Assembly (NCBI GenBank): GCA_036654095.1
Contig: JAVVSR010000002.1
Span: 118,049 to 182,048 of the forward strand
Direction of reading: 5' to 3'
Origin: JAVVSR01 sp036654095
Lineage (GTDB): Bacteria; Bacillota; Clostridia; Christensenellales; CAG-917
Length of the DNA stretch: 64,000 nucleotides
Both the position numbers and the translations under genes were made by a program. The first letter of the stretch is position 1; each line of letters starts with the position of its first letter. This document shows, in pieces, positions 1-8,563 of this stretch. Below the pieces are notes generated by a model. The model was given only the letters and a program-made list of their open reading frames with translations, was not told the DNA's origin and ran no database searches.

Positions 1-1451
1 AAAAGATTTCTTGCGTTACCTAAGCCTGACGCAACTGCAACTTTAACTTCAATCCCTGCGAGAGTATACTTGGCTTCTTTAATGCCCTGAACTCCACGCA
101 CATCTTTGAAATCCAAGTTTTTCAACTCTTTACCTTCAATAACTTCAGCAAGCGTCCTAAGCGCCGCCTCCATAACACCGCCCGTCGCGCCAAACAACAG
201 CCCCGCGCCCGAACCAATACCTAGCGGACTATCATACTGTTCATCTGAAAGTTCATTAAATAAAATCCCTTTACGTTTAATCAACCTAGCTAATTCGCGA
301 GTAGTTAAAACGTGGTCAATATCTTGAACGCCAGCGGCATTTTGGAACGGACGATTTTTTTCAAACTTTTTTGCTGTGCAAGGCATAATAGTAACGACGC
401 TAATTTTTTCAGCAGGAACGCCAATTTTCGACGCATAATATGTTTTGCAAAGCGCGCCAAACATCTGTTGTGGCGATTTGCAACTGCTTAAATTTCCAAT
501 AAATTCGGGATAGTTATGCTCAATAAACTTAATCCACGCAGGCGAACAACTTGTCATCATCGGAAGTTTACCGCCGTTTTTAAGACGACCTAAAAACTCA
601 TATCCTTCTTCCATAATTGTTAGGTCAGCCGTAAAGTCTACGTCAAAAACATTATTAAACCCTATGCGACGTAATGCCGCAACCATTTTCCCTTCGCAGT
701 TAGTGCCGATAGGGTATCCAAATTCTTCGCCGATGCCAACGCGAGTAGCAGGCGCTGTGCCGACAATAACATATTTATCAGGATTTGAGATATCCGCCAA
801 AACTTCATCAATCTCATCACGTTCGCGAAGCGCGCCTGTCGGACATACTGTAATACATTGACCGCAACCAACGCAAGCTACGTCGCCTAATAATTTTTCA
901 AACGCGCTCGATATATGCGTATCAAAGCCACGACCATTTGCGCCTATTACCGAAACCGATTGATATGCCGTACAAGCCGCCACGCAACGACGACAGAGAA
1001 TACATTTATTGTTGTCGCGAACAAGATAAGGAGTAGACTCGTCAATCGAATACTCAATCCGTGCGCCCAAGTATTTTTTAGTATCGCAACCTAATTCATA
1101 TGCAAGTTTTTGAAGTTCGCAATTTTGATTTCTTACGCAACTTGGACAATTTTGTTCGTGGTCGGAAAGCATTAGTTCAACCGTAGTTTTTCGACTTTGC
1201 AAAATTTTGGGAGAGTTTGTAAAAACTTCCGTTCCCTCACGCTCAAGCGGATATACGCAAGCAGCAACCAACGCGCGCGCGCCCTTAACCTCGCAAACGC
1301 AAACTCGACAAGCGCCAATAGCGTTGATATCTTTTAAATAGCAAAGGGTAGGAATTTTAATACCTGCAATTTTAGCGGCATCTAAAATGGTAGTACCCTT
1401 TTCAACTGAAACCAAAATATTATCAATTTTAACATTAATTAATTCACTCAT
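1..1451 (-). CDS. hndD: [FeFe] hydrogenase catalytic subunit (HndD/HydA), 3' end outside window
   Basis: Catalytic subunit of a cytoplasmic NAD(P)-linked [FeFe] hydrogenase that interconverts protons and H2. About 483 residues are visible. An N-terminal plant-type [2Fe-2S] domain has Cys37, 48, 51 and 65; next come a His-ligated cluster motif (HEQNCPSC), two [4Fe-4S] motifs (CILCRRCVAAC and CVGCGQCITVC), then the H-cluster domain with L1 TSCSPAW and L2 MPCTAKKFE. The L3 motif and C-terminal small domain lie beyond the left edge, so completeness cannot be judged. The start ATG is preceded by AAGGCGG and lies 12 bases after the hndC stop. It is the last visible gene of the hnd operon. L1 reads CS where the clostridial CpI enzyme has CC; as I recall, this form is common in NAD(P)-linked multimeric enzymes. 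Confidence 0.95.
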   Translation of the reverse strand, partial: MSELINVKIDNILVSVEKGTTILDAAKIAGIKIPTLCYLKDINAIGACRVCVCEVKGARALVAACVYPLEREGTEVFTNSPKILQSRKTTVELMLSDHEQNCPSCVRNQNCELQKLAYELGCDTKKYLGARIEYSIDESTPYLVRDNNKCILCRRCVAACTAYQSVSVIGANGRGFDTHISSAFEKLLGDVACVGCGQCITVCPTGALRERDEIDEVLADISNPDKYVIVGTAPATRVGIGEEFGYPIGTNCEGKMVAALRRIGFNNVFDVDFTADLTIMEEGYEFLGRLKNGGKLPMMTSCSPAWIKFIEHNYPEFIGNLSSCKSPQQMFGALCKTYYASKIGVPAEKISVVTIMPCTAKKFEKNRPFQNAAGVQDIDHVLTTRELARLIKRKGILFNELSDEQYDSPLGIGSGAGLLFGATGGVMEAALRTLAEVIEGKELKNLDFKDVRGVQGIKEAKYTLAGIEVKVAVASGLGNARNL

Positions 1452-1463
1452 TTTCACACCGCC

Positions 1464-3248
1464 TTATTTTTTGATGATAGCTTTGAATTTACAATTATCA
1501 GCGCAAACGCCACATTTAATACACTTTGAATTGTCAATAACAAACTTCTCTTTAATTTTTCCACTAATTGCGCCCACTGGACACTTCTTTGAGCAAAGCG
1601 AACAGCCAACACATTTATCGGTAATTTCATAACTAAGAAGTTCCTTACATACGCCTGCCGGGCATCTCTTATCCACAACGTGCGCGACATACTCATCGCG
1701 GAAATAACGAAGCGTTGATAAAACTGGATTTGGCGCAGTTTGGCCAAGTCCACAAAGGCTATTTTCTTTAATGTAATAACAAAGTTTTTCCATATCGTCA
1801 AGGTCCTGAAGCGTAGCTTTCCCAGCAGTAATTTTATCCAAGTACTCAAGCAAGCGACGATTTCCAATACGGCAAGGCGTACATTTTCCACAACTTTCGT
1901 CAACCGTAAATTTTAAAAAGAATTTAGCAATATCAACCATGCAGTTATCCTCGTCCATAACAATCATACCGCCCGACCCCATCATTGAGCCGATGGAAAT
2001 AAGGTTGTCATAGTCAATAGGAATGTCAAAGTGTTCCAGAGGGATACATCCGCCCGACGGCCCTCCCGTTTGCGCTGCCTTGAATTTTTTGCCATTAGGT
2101 ATGCCACCGCCTATATCTTCAATAACTTCACGGAGTGTTGTTCCCATAGGTATTTCAACAAGCCCTGTATTTGTAATTTTACCTCCTAACGCAAAAACCT
2201 TAGTCCCTTTAGACTTTTCAGTACCCATAGCAGAAAACCAATCTGCGCCCTTTAGGATAATTTGCGCGATATTGGCAAAAGTTTCAACGTTGTTTAAAAT
2301 GGTAGGTTTTCCGAAAAGGCCTTTTACCGCGGGGAACGGAGGACGAGGACGCGGTTCGCCACGATTGCCTTCAATAGATGTCATAAGCGCCGTTTCCTCT
2401 CCGCAAACAAACGCGCCACTTCCTAAGCGGATATCAATATCAAAGCTAAAACCCGTATCCATAATATTTTTGCCCAATAGTCCATATTCTTTCGCTTGAG
2501 ATAACGCAATTTTACAGCGCTCAACCGCAATAGGATATTCCGCACGAATATAAATGTAACCTTGGTCGCTTCCGATTGCATAGCCAGCAATAGCCATTGC
2601 TTCCAAAACCGAGTGGGGGTCGCCCTCTAAAACAGACCTATCCATAAATGCGCCCGGGTCGCCTTCGTCGGCGTTACAACAAACATACTTTTTGTTTGAC
2701 ACCGAGTCTTTAGCAAATTGCCACTTTAAGCCAGTTGGAAACCCTCCGCCGCCACGTCCGCGCAGACCTGATTTTTTAATTGTATCCACAACATCTTGAG
2801 GCGCAAGTTCGGTTATGCACTTAATTAAAGCCTGATAGCCGTCATAGCCAATATACTCATCAATTTCCTCGGGATTAATAACTCCGCAATTACGCAAGGC
2901 AATACGTGTTTGTTTTTTATAAAAGTTAGTATCCGAAAGCGACTTCACAATTTCGGTAGTCTTATGGTCCTTATATACAAGCCTTTCAACGATACGGCCT
3001 TTAATTAGATGTTCTGCCACAATTTCCGAAACATCGTCAGGCTTAATTTCGCTGTAAAAAGTGCCTTCTGGATATATAATAACAACAGGGCCAACCGCGC
3101 ATAGACCAAAACAACCTGTCTTGACAACTTGCGCTTCAGAGGAAAGCCCTTGCGCTTTAATTTCACTTTCAAATTTATCAAAAATTTCCGAACTGTGGTT
3201 TGAATGGCAACCCGTGCCACCACAAACTAAAATATGACTTCGAAACAT
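1464..3248 (-). CDS. hndC: NAD(P)-reducing hydrogenase flavin subunit (HndC/HydB, NuoF-like)
   Basis: FMN- and NAD(P)H-binding subunit that passes electrons between pyridine nucleotide and the Fe-S chain of the hydrogenase. The 594 residues match the usual HydB/HndC length. Order of domains: an N-terminal thioredoxin-like [2Fe-2S] domain (CGGTGC near residue 10, GCFGLC near 46), the NuoF core with GLRGRGGGGFPTG for NADH/FMN binding, GAFVCGEETAL, a [4Fe-4S] motif CGKCTPCRIG, and a C-terminal 2x[4Fe-4S] ferredoxin (CVGCSLCSKKC, CIKCGVCADNC). A strong AGGAGG lies just before the ATG. It sits 9 bases after hndB and 12 bases before hndD, consistent with one transcript. Electron-bifurcating activity is possible for this family but cannot be read from the sequence. 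Confidence 0.96.
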   Translation of the reverse strand: MFRSHILVCGGTGCHSNHSSEIFDKFESEIKAQGLSSEAQVVKTGCFGLCAVGPVVIIYPEGTFYSEIKPDDVSEIVAEHLIKGRIVERLVYKDHKTTEIVKSLSDTNFYKKQTRIALRNCGVINPEEIDEYIGYDGYQALIKCITELAPQDVVDTIKKSGLRGRGGGGFPTGLKWQFAKDSVSNKKYVCCNADEGDPGAFMDRSVLEGDPHSVLEAMAIAGYAIGSDQGYIYIRAEYPIAVERCKIALSQAKEYGLLGKNIMDTGFSFDIDIRLGSGAFVCGEETALMTSIEGNRGEPRPRPPFPAVKGLFGKPTILNNVETFANIAQIILKGADWFSAMGTEKSKGTKVFALGGKITNTGLVEIPMGTTLREVIEDIGGGIPNGKKFKAAQTGGPSGGCIPLEHFDIPIDYDNLISIGSMMGSGGMIVMDEDNCMVDIAKFFLKFTVDESCGKCTPCRIGNRRLLEYLDKITAGKATLQDLDDMEKLCYYIKENSLCGLGQTAPNPVLSTLRYFRDEYVAHVVDKRCPAGVCKELLSYEITDKCVGCSLCSKKCPVGAISGKIKEKFVIDNSKCIKCGVCADNCKFKAIIKK

Positions 3249-3257
3249 TTTATCCTC

Positions 3258-3626
3258 CTATACGTTTTCAACAAGATAATCGGTACAAATATTTCCGCCG
3301 ACTATATGTTTTTCGATTATATTTTTTGCTTTCGCGCTGTCAACCTTAACGTAAGTAACCTTTTCCTGACCAGGAACAAACACTTCAACAATAGGTTCAA
3401 GCCTGCACATACCCAAACATCCCGCACGCGTGACCTTAACATTTTGCAGTTTATGGCCTGCGACTTCATCAATAAGAGTGTTGAACACAGGACGAGCGCC
3501 CGCAGCTATACCGCAAGTCGCCATACCAACTACAATACGCGTATCCGTACTATCAGCATTGTCACGCTGAGTAATTTCCGATTGCATTTTATCTCTAATT
3601 GCCTTAATATCGGCTAAAGTTTTCAT
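3258..3626 (-). CDS. hndB: [2Fe-2S] ferredoxin-like hydrogenase subunit (HndB)
   Basis: A 122-residue thioredoxin-fold ferredoxin that corresponds to HndB of Desulfovibrio NADP-reducing hydrogenase. Four cysteines are placed as in the family: CGIAAGA near residue 34, then RAGCLGMC near 68, where the second pair binds the cluster; the sequence then runs EPIVEVFVPG. Its ATG overlaps the TGA stop of the upstream ATPase gene (ATGA), indicating translational coupling. It probably carries electrons between hndA and hndC within the complex. Compared with other [2Fe-2S] domains in this window, its first cysteine pair is degenerate (only one Cys in TCG), which is common in HndB-like proteins as I recall. 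Confidence 0.9.
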   Translation of the reverse strand: MKTLADIKAIRDKMQSEITQRDNADSTDTRIVVGMATCGIAAGARPVFNTLIDEVAGHKLQNVKVTRAGCLGMCRLEPIVEVFVPGQEKVTYVKVDSAKAKNIIEKHIVGGNICTDYLVENV

Positions 3627-4165
3627 AGCATCATACCTCCGTTTACTGTTTCAATATTTTCCGTTAATAAATCTTTAACAAAAGCTACCACCTCGGGACT
3701 ACAAACAGATATCCCGTCTAATTCCATTTTAAGTTCGCGCGTGTCAAACGTGAAAGTTTTTCCATTAATTTCATAATTCCAAACAAAATCCACATTATCG
3801 TCAAGCTGAGTTAAAATAGTCGACACCAAATCGCCCAATGGAGCGCGGTCAATGCTGTCAAGTTTAAATGTTGCAACAACAGTTGTGCCGACGCCTAATT
3901 TAGATGTAATTTCAAAACTACCTTCAGCATCTTTAGTTGCCTGCATAAAAAGCGGAATACCCATACCAACTTTGCGAGTAGTTCGCGTAGTTGTAAAAGG
4001 GTCGCACACTTTTTTCAAAAAATCTTCGCTCATACCCTTGCCGTTGTCACGAATTTCAATTTTTAAAACTCCGTCATATGCCGATATGTTTACCTCAATA
4101 AGTTTAGCGTTGGCTTTAACAGAGTTTTCAACAATGTCAAGTATGTGAAGTGATAATTCTCTCAT
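3623..4165 (-). CDS. Hydrogenase-operon GHKL ATPase (histidine-kinase-like)
   Basis: A 180-residue protein consisting almost only of a GHKL ATP-binding fold. The N-box is DIVENSVKANA, G1 is IRDNGKGM and G2 is GMGIPLFMQA; there is no dimerisation or phosphoacceptor histidine domain and no membrane segment. I place the start at the ATG giving MRELSLHILDI, which begins 1 base after the hndA stop; an upstream in-frame ATG at 4192 would overlap hndA by 26 bases. Genes of this type sit between NuoE-like and ferredoxin-like subunits in many clostridial hydrogenase operons. Its target is unknown: it could be a kinase or an anti-sigma-like switch acting on the hydrogenase or its regulator. Its TGA stop overlaps the hndB start. 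Confidence 0.85.
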   Translation of the reverse strand: MRELSLHILDIVENSVKANAKLIEVNISAYDGVLKIEIRDNGKGMSEDFLKKVCDPFTTTRTTRKVGMGIPLFMQATKDAEGSFEITSKLGVGTTVVATFKLDSIDRAPLGDLVSTILTQLDDNVDFVWNYEINGKTFTFDTRELKMELDGISVCSPEVVAFVKDLLTENIETVNGGMML

Positions 4166-4166
4166 A

Positions 4167-4664
4167 TTATTTGTACTTTGCCAAAACACCATCTACGTCA
4201 GCTGATGTTAGCTTTCCGTAAACTTCGTCATTGACTGTCATAACAGGCGCCAATCCACAACAGCCTACACACCTAGTTTCTATAAGCGAAAATTTACCAT
4301 CGGGGGTACATTCGTCGTGATGAATGCCTAGGTTCTTTTCAACCGCTGCCAACAAATTTCCACTACCCTTAACATAACAAGCCGTCCCCAGACAAACGGA
4401 AACTTGATACTTGCCACGAGGATTAAGTGTGAACTGCGAATAAAATGTCGCTACGCCAAATACCTTTTCAAGCGAAACGTCAAGAGTACTTGCTATTTTC
4501 TTTTGAACTTCAATCGGCAAGTATCCGTAAATGTCTTGGGCAATCTGTAAAGCAGGCATAAGCGCGCCCTGCATACTTTTAATTTCCTCAAGTTTGTTTG
4601 TAAGCAGAGCGTCCTGTTCGGGAGTACCTTTGAATACAACATTTGTAAGTTTAATTTTTGCCAT
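4167..4664 (-). CDS. hndA: Hydrogenase [2Fe-2S] subunit (HndA/HydC, NuoE-like)
   Basis: NuoE-family thioredoxin-like [2Fe-2S] subunit, 165 residues, the usual length. Helical N-terminal part (residues 20-75, including GALMPALQIAQDIYGYLP) is followed by ligands in SVCLGTACYVKGS and ETRCVGCCGLAPVM, i.e. four Cys in the C-x4-C...C-x3-C spacing. First gene of the hnd transcript, with ACGGAGGAG before the ATG and a sigma-A promoter about 90 bases upstream that overlaps a Rex-like operator. Works with HndC to exchange electrons with NAD(P)H. Confidence 0.95.
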   Translation of the reverse strand: MAKIKLTNVVFKGTPEQDALLTNKLEEIKSMQGALMPALQIAQDIYGYLPIEVQKKIASTLDVSLEKVFGVATFYSQFTLNPRGKYQVSVCLGTACYVKGSGNLLAAVEKNLGIHHDECTPDGKFSLIETRCVGCCGLAPVMTVNDEVYGKLTSADVDGVLAKYK

Positions 4665-4728
4665 AAGCTCCTCCGTTCGTTTTTCAATTTGATATGTTAT
4701 TTACCTTTAAAACTATGTTTATAATGTT

Positions 4729-4746
4729 TGTCAAAAAATTAACACA
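4729..4746. promoter_or_regulatory. Rex-like operator at the hnd promoter
   Basis: The 18-mer TTGTCAAAAAATTAACAC matches the Rex consensus TTGTTAA-N4-TTAACAA at 12 of 14 fixed positions. It lies at about +1 to +18 of the predicted hnd transcript, where a bound repressor would block initiation. A rex gene is present at 46527-47171. The match is seen; binding is inferred. Confidence 0.65.
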
Positions 4747-4752
4747 GCGATA

Positions 4753-4780
4753 TTATAGCACAGAATATTATTTTTTCAAA
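4753..4780 (-). promoter_or_regulatory. Promoter of the hnd operon
   Basis: On the minus strand TTGAAA, 16 bases, then TATAAT preceded by TGC (extended -10). The predicted start is near 4746, giving a leader of about 80 bases before hndA. The rest of the 4665-4975 intergenic stretch is AT-rich with no further structure that I can see. Confidence 0.65.
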
Positions 4781-4975
4781 ACAAAAATGTTTATTATTCT
4801 GCAATAAATTCAAATTTTGACACTATTTTTTTTAAAATTACATTGCGCAAGAATTTCTTTGCATATTTTTTAACAATAAATAATATTTTATAAATTACAA
4901 TATAAATATAACGTTTGTTTTCAAAATATAACTTTATGCTACACTTACTAGCGCATTTTTATTTGCAAGTAACGG

Positions 4976-5701
4976 CTATCTTTTATATACATTGCCAAGA
5001 CGACGCTTATGCTCGGTACGCGAAATTGCTTTTTCGATTTTTATTTTGTCGTCATTTGACGCCTTTCCGTTTAACAAATAATCATCAATAACCTTATACG
5101 AAATACCCATTTCCTTTTCGTCAGTTTGGCCTTCATAAAGCCCTGCGGAAGGCTGTTTACAAATAATACTTGTGGGAGCGTTTAAGTAGCGCAACATCTC
5201 ATAAACCTCAGTTACAGTCAAGTCGGCAGTTGGATTAAAATCAAATGCGCCATCACCCCATTTTGTAAAGTAGCCCATCATAATTTCACTTCGATTTCCC
5301 GTACCTGCCACCAAATAACTGTTTTTATATGCGTACGCATAAAGTGTTGTCATTCTAATACGAGGATTTATATTTGCATATGCCATGACACACTCGCCAA
5401 TTTCCGATTGCAACATCTTGCGAAACGCTGACTTTACTTCGGTTAAATCCAACTCAATGGTATTAATGCTAAATTTATTTGCGCAACATAAAGCGTCGTC
5501 CCTGTCGCTTCCATAATTTACACTGCTTTCACACGGCATAATAATACCCGTTACGTTATCTGTGGCCATTTTGCAAAGAATACCAACCAACGTACAATCC
5601 TTGCCGCCACTGTTGCCATAAACAATACCTTTTGCATTTGAATTTTTTAAAATTTCTTTAATCCAATTAACTCTATTTTTGACCTCTAACGCGCAATCCA
5701 T
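4976..5701 (-). CDS. nadE: NH3-dependent NAD+ synthetase
   Basis: Last step of NAD synthesis: nicotinic acid adenine dinucleotide + ATP + ammonia to NAD+. The 241 residues match the single-domain (ammonia-dependent) form, with no glutaminase domain. Visible motifs are the PP-loop (GNSGGKDCTLVG near residue 28), GTGNRSEIMMGYFTKWGDG and NPTADLTVTEVYEM. The PP-loop reads SGGKDC where most NadE proteins have SGG(I/V)DS, a change worth noting. The ATG overlaps the TAA stop of the PHP gene by one base. Its place next to a pyridine-nucleotide-linked hydrogenase makes functional sense, because NAD supply and NADH-linked H2 production are connected. Confidence 0.88.
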   Translation of the reverse strand: MDCALEVKNRVNWIKEILKNSNAKGIVYGNSGGKDCTLVGILCKMATDNVTGIIMPCESSVNYGSDRDDALCCANKFSINTIELDLTEVKSAFRKMLQSEIGECVMAYANINPRIRMTTLYAYAYKNSYLVAGTGNRSEIMMGYFTKWGDGAFDFNPTADLTVTEVYEMLRYLNAPTSIICKQPSAGLYEGQTDEKEMGISYKVIDDYLLNGKASNDDKIKIEKAISRTEHKRRLGNVYKR

Positions 5702-6399
5702 TAGTTTATGCCTCCATTTAAGTATTTTAACAACGCTTTAGAACTTTTATCTTCAATTTCAAAAATATGTATTTCTTGACCTATTTTTTGCAAAGTATGG
5801 CTGTCACTATCAATTATAACAACACAATCTTTAACATATTTGTCACGCTCAAATTTATCTATCGGCGATGACAATTCAACTGCGCCATATTCATTTGGTA
5901 TTGTCCCCAATATTGCCAATATGCCATTTGCCTCACGATTTATATGCGCAGGAACAGCAACCCCGTTAAATTTTTTTATACAATTACTTATTTCATATTC
6001 AGCAATATTTGATGACATCAACAGCAACGAATCTTCGTGACCAACAACTTCGTCATCTTCATTTACTATTAGTTGCTGTCCAAAAATTTCTTCCCTGTTT
6101 TTCATTTTCGTAAATTCAATCGAATTATAAAAATTATTTAAATCAACAAACTTTTCAAACAAACATAAAAAGTGTATTTCCTCTTTTGTTTGAAGCTCCA
6201 TCGCGGGGACCACTGTTACCCCCAACATTTCCCCCACTGCCATTGTTGCTTTAACATTTTTTATACTGTTATGGTCGGCAACTGCAAGCATCTCTATCCC
6301 CGCAGCGCTCGCCTTCGCAACTATGTTGACGGGTGTCATATCATTGTCGGCGCAGGGCGACAGCGCGCTATGAATATGTAAATCATAGCAAACTTTCAT
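5701..6399 (-). CDS. PHP-domain phosphoesterase-like protein
   Basis: A 232-residue protein built on a PHP metal-dependent phosphoesterase domain. Metal-binding motifs are visible: DLHIHSALSPC at residues 6-16, VADHNSI near 41, ELQTKEEIHFL near 68, AHINR near 150 and DSDSHTL near 199. The length fits a stand-alone PHP hydrolase, not a DNA polymerase domain. The substrate is unknown; related proteins hydrolyse phosphate esters such as nucleotides or histidinol phosphate. It starts one base after the upstream DRTGG gene and its stop overlaps the nadE start, so all three are co-translated. Genes of this kind are often found beside clostridial hydrogenase operons. Confidence 0.85.
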   Translation of the reverse strand: MKVCYDLHIHSALSPCADNDMTPVNIVAKASAAGIEMLAVADHNSIKNVKATMAVGEMLGVTVVPAMELQTKEEIHFLCLFEKFVDLNNFYNSIEFTKMKNREEIFGQQLIVNEDDEVVGHEDSLLLMSSNIAEYEISNCIKKFNGVAVPAHINREANGILAILGTIPNEYGAVELSSPIDKFERDKYVKDCVVIIDSDSHTLQKIGQEIHIFEIEDKSSKALLKYLNGGIN

Positions 6400-6400
6400 T

Positions 6401-6727
6401 TCACTTACCTAAATATGCTTTTACGGCATCAAATACCGTCAAGTCGGTTTCTATAATGCAAATGTCTTTCTCTTTAGACTTGTCAATCAAATGTTCGTCA
6501 CACTTTGAACCCTCGCAAATCACAACACAGCCTACCGATGCAAGCGACGCCACCGCCGCCACATTCAAATTTGTCATAACAGTAAACCATACGCACGACG
6601 CGGGCGCGCGACTCATAACAAAACTTAAAAAATCCCCACAATATCCGCCTTCCAACTCATTTTCAAGTGACGAAGGCACATTCACAATTTTAGCCTTTAA
6701 TATTTTAATTAATTGGTCAATTTTCAT
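6401..6727 (-). CDS. DRTGG-domain protein (hydrogenase cluster copy 1)
   Basis: A 108-residue protein resembling a stand-alone DRTGG domain, a small alpha/beta domain also found in phosphotransacetylase N-terminal regions and CBS proteins. It begins MKIDQLIKILKAKIVN, keeps a central GGYCGDFLSFVM segment and a VVICEGSKCDEHLI strand-helix. A second DRTGG protein at 8986-9339 has the same overall plan (KISDIVNILNAKVY). Good ribosome site GGGAGG before ATG. Ligand unknown; a nucleotide or acyl-phosphate sensing role is a guess. It ends in TGA one base short of the PHP start. Confidence 0.75.
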   Translation of the reverse strand: MKIDQLIKILKAKIVNVPSSLENELEGGYCGDFLSFVMSRAPASCVWFTVMTNLNVAAVASLASVGCVVICEGSKCDEHLIDKSKEKDICIIETDLTVFDAVKAYLGK

Positions 6728-7034
6728 ATTATACCTCCCTTGCTCGTTTTATATTATTCGCCTTTAGCTTACATCTAACTATACTATTTCGATATTTCTA
6801 GTATTATCTTTCTTGTTAAATTTATGAATACCAATTACCGCGCAACAACACTACACTTATAATCCTTATTTATGTTACATTAATGTGGATTATTTTAAAA
6901 AATATTTAAATTATTTACTACCCTTATCATTGCATAATTTATTTTAAAATTCTTATTTAAATTATCTACACATAGTCGGCGTACCTTTCATTTGTATTTG
7001 TTTAAACAAACATTTTAAACAACTATGTACTAAT
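6728..7034. other. Intergenic, AT-rich, with a 14-bp palindrome
   Basis: No ORF with coding character. A perfect palindrome TTTGTTTAAACAAA lies at 6998-7011, just downstream of the hydrogenase-like gene and upstream of the DRTGG gene. It could be a protein-binding site; no promoter of good quality was seen next to it. Confidence 0.4.
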
Positions 7035-8300
7035 TTATTCGCTCAAATTCTCACTAACATTAACTTTCCGCAAACACTCCTCAACCTTAGCTTCGCCATT
7101 GGCCACATCTTCGGCAAATGCCCTGCAACTCGGCGCACCGCATATGCCACAGTCAAGGTGAGGTAAATTTTTATATATTGCCTCAATTTTTGCCAACTTT
7201 TCCATAGCAATTTGTCTGTCCTCATCAAGCCTGTAAACCTCTTTAATTTTTGGAGCTTGAGTCCATTTAAAATAGTCAAGCGGTTTTTCCGCCTCGTTTA
7301 ATGTGTTACAATTTAACTGCATATTTTTGCGAAGTGACCTAATACGCGCTTTCGCTACAAACGCATTTTCAATATTTAAAACGCCACCAACACACCCCCC
7401 GTTGCAAGCGTTTAGCTCAACAAAATCAAGATAATTAAGTTTGCCATCTTCAATTTCTTTAAGTACGTTGATTACATTTTCAATGCCGTCTGCCGCTAAG
7501 TATTTATCCATAAAAAGGCCTGCCGCCTCGCCACCGCTTGACGCCCATTGAATACCTATTATCCCCGTTTTAGCAAGTTGCTTAATTTCCTTTAGCTTAG
7601 GCATAACGGCCAAAAGCTTCATATAAACCTCGCTTATTGACAAAACACCATCAACTTCGGGTTCAGTTAGCCCAAGCCCAGTTTTCAGCGCAAACACTTT
7701 TGCTGGACACGGCGAAATAAAAAATACACCAATATCTTCTTTCGGAATACCCTTTTTTATTGCAGCTTCTCGAGCCATCTTTATTGCGATGTCGGCAGGA
7801 GCTTGTAAGTTTAGCAACCTATCGGCCAACTCGTGAAACCTAACCAATATTAGCTCGACAACCGCCGGACAAGCCGTACTTATTATTGGCCTTACTATAT
7901 TAGGTTTTTCTGCCAAATACTTGCGCGATGCTTCGCTAACTAATTCCGCTCCGCGCGTGACTTCAAATACATCGTCAAAGCCAATTTCCAACAATCCGCT
8001 TAAAACGATGTTAATATCGTCCATATTATTAAATTGGCCATATAGAGAAGGCGCTGGTACTGCAATTTTATATTTATATTTGTTTATAATATCAAAGCTG
8101 TCATAGCTTGCCAACTTTGCCTGATGTGGACAAAGCCTTACGCACTCCCCACAAGCAACACATCGCTCATATAGCACCTTTGCTTTGCCGTTTCTAACTC
8201 TTATAGCCTCGGTCGGACAACGCTTCATGCAGGTAATACAACCCTTGCACTTATCGCTGTCGAGCGTAACGGTGTTCATACTCTTGTCGTTATCAAACAT
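7035..8300 (-). CDS. Hydrogenase-like Fe-S protein, probable redox sensor (no PAS)
   Basis: A 421-residue protein with 2x[4Fe-4S] ferredoxin motifs (CKGCITCMKRC, CVACGECVRLC, residues 18-60), a [FeFe]-hydrogenase large-subunit-like domain (about 65-345) and a C-terminal four-Cys cluster domain (CGICGAPSC near 388, last Cys near 411). All four H-cluster ligand cysteines are present: STACPAV, SPCPAKV and ELNACNGGC. The proton-transfer cysteine next to the first ligand is Ala, so normal turnover is doubtful. It lacks the HydA small-subunit tail. Inference: it senses H2 or redox state rather than producing H2. It lies upstream of the hnd genes on the same strand and is a shorter relative of the PAS-bearing protein at 44209-45921. 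Confidence 0.85.
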   Translation of the reverse strand: MFDNDKSMNTVTLDSDKCKGCITCMKRCPTEAIRVRNGKAKVLYERCVACGECVRLCPHQAKLASYDSFDIINKYKYKIAVPAPSLYGQFNNMDDINIVLSGLLEIGFDDVFEVTRGAELVSEASRKYLAEKPNIVRPIISTACPAVVELILVRFHELADRLLNLQAPADIAIKMAREAAIKKGIPKEDIGVFFISPCPAKVFALKTGLGLTEPEVDGVLSISEVYMKLLAVMPKLKEIKQLAKTGIIGIQWASSGGEAAGLFMDKYLAADGIENVINVLKEIEDGKLNYLDFVELNACNGGCVGGVLNIENAFVAKARIRSLRKNMQLNCNTLNEAEKPLDYFKWTQAPKIKEVYRLDEDRQIAMEKLAKIEAIYKNLPHLDCGICGAPSCRAFAEDVANGEAKVEECLRKVNVSENLSE

Positions 8301-8424
8301 AATTCTCCTCTAGTCTCGAAAAACGAGTAAACCTTATAAATATAGCGCTTATCATAAAACCACTTTCATATAATGAAATTTAACATTAATATTATATAAT
8401 ATTATTTAGAAACAATTAACACGA

Positions 8425-8550
8425 CTTATCACTTAACTGCTTTCTTTAATAACTACACACCTTATCACTAACTGCTTTCTTAATAACAATACACCTTATC
8501 ACTAACTGCTTTCTTTAATATCTACACACCTTATCACTAACTGCTTAATA
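8425..8550. repeat. 35-bp tandem array, 3.6 copies
   Basis: Units begin at 8425, 8461, 8495 and 8530 and contain CTTATCACTAACTGCTTTCT with small length changes (36, 34, 35, then a partial of 21 bases). The array fills the gap between the anti-sigma-like gene stop and the hydrogenase-like gene. There are no unique spacers, so it is not a CRISPR array. Confidence 0.9.
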
Positions 8551-8563
8551 ATGATTAAAAATA

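Noticed and set aside
1387..2499. Plus-strand ORFs over hndC and hndD
   Set aside because: They are shadows of strongly supported minus-strand genes with no ribosome sites.
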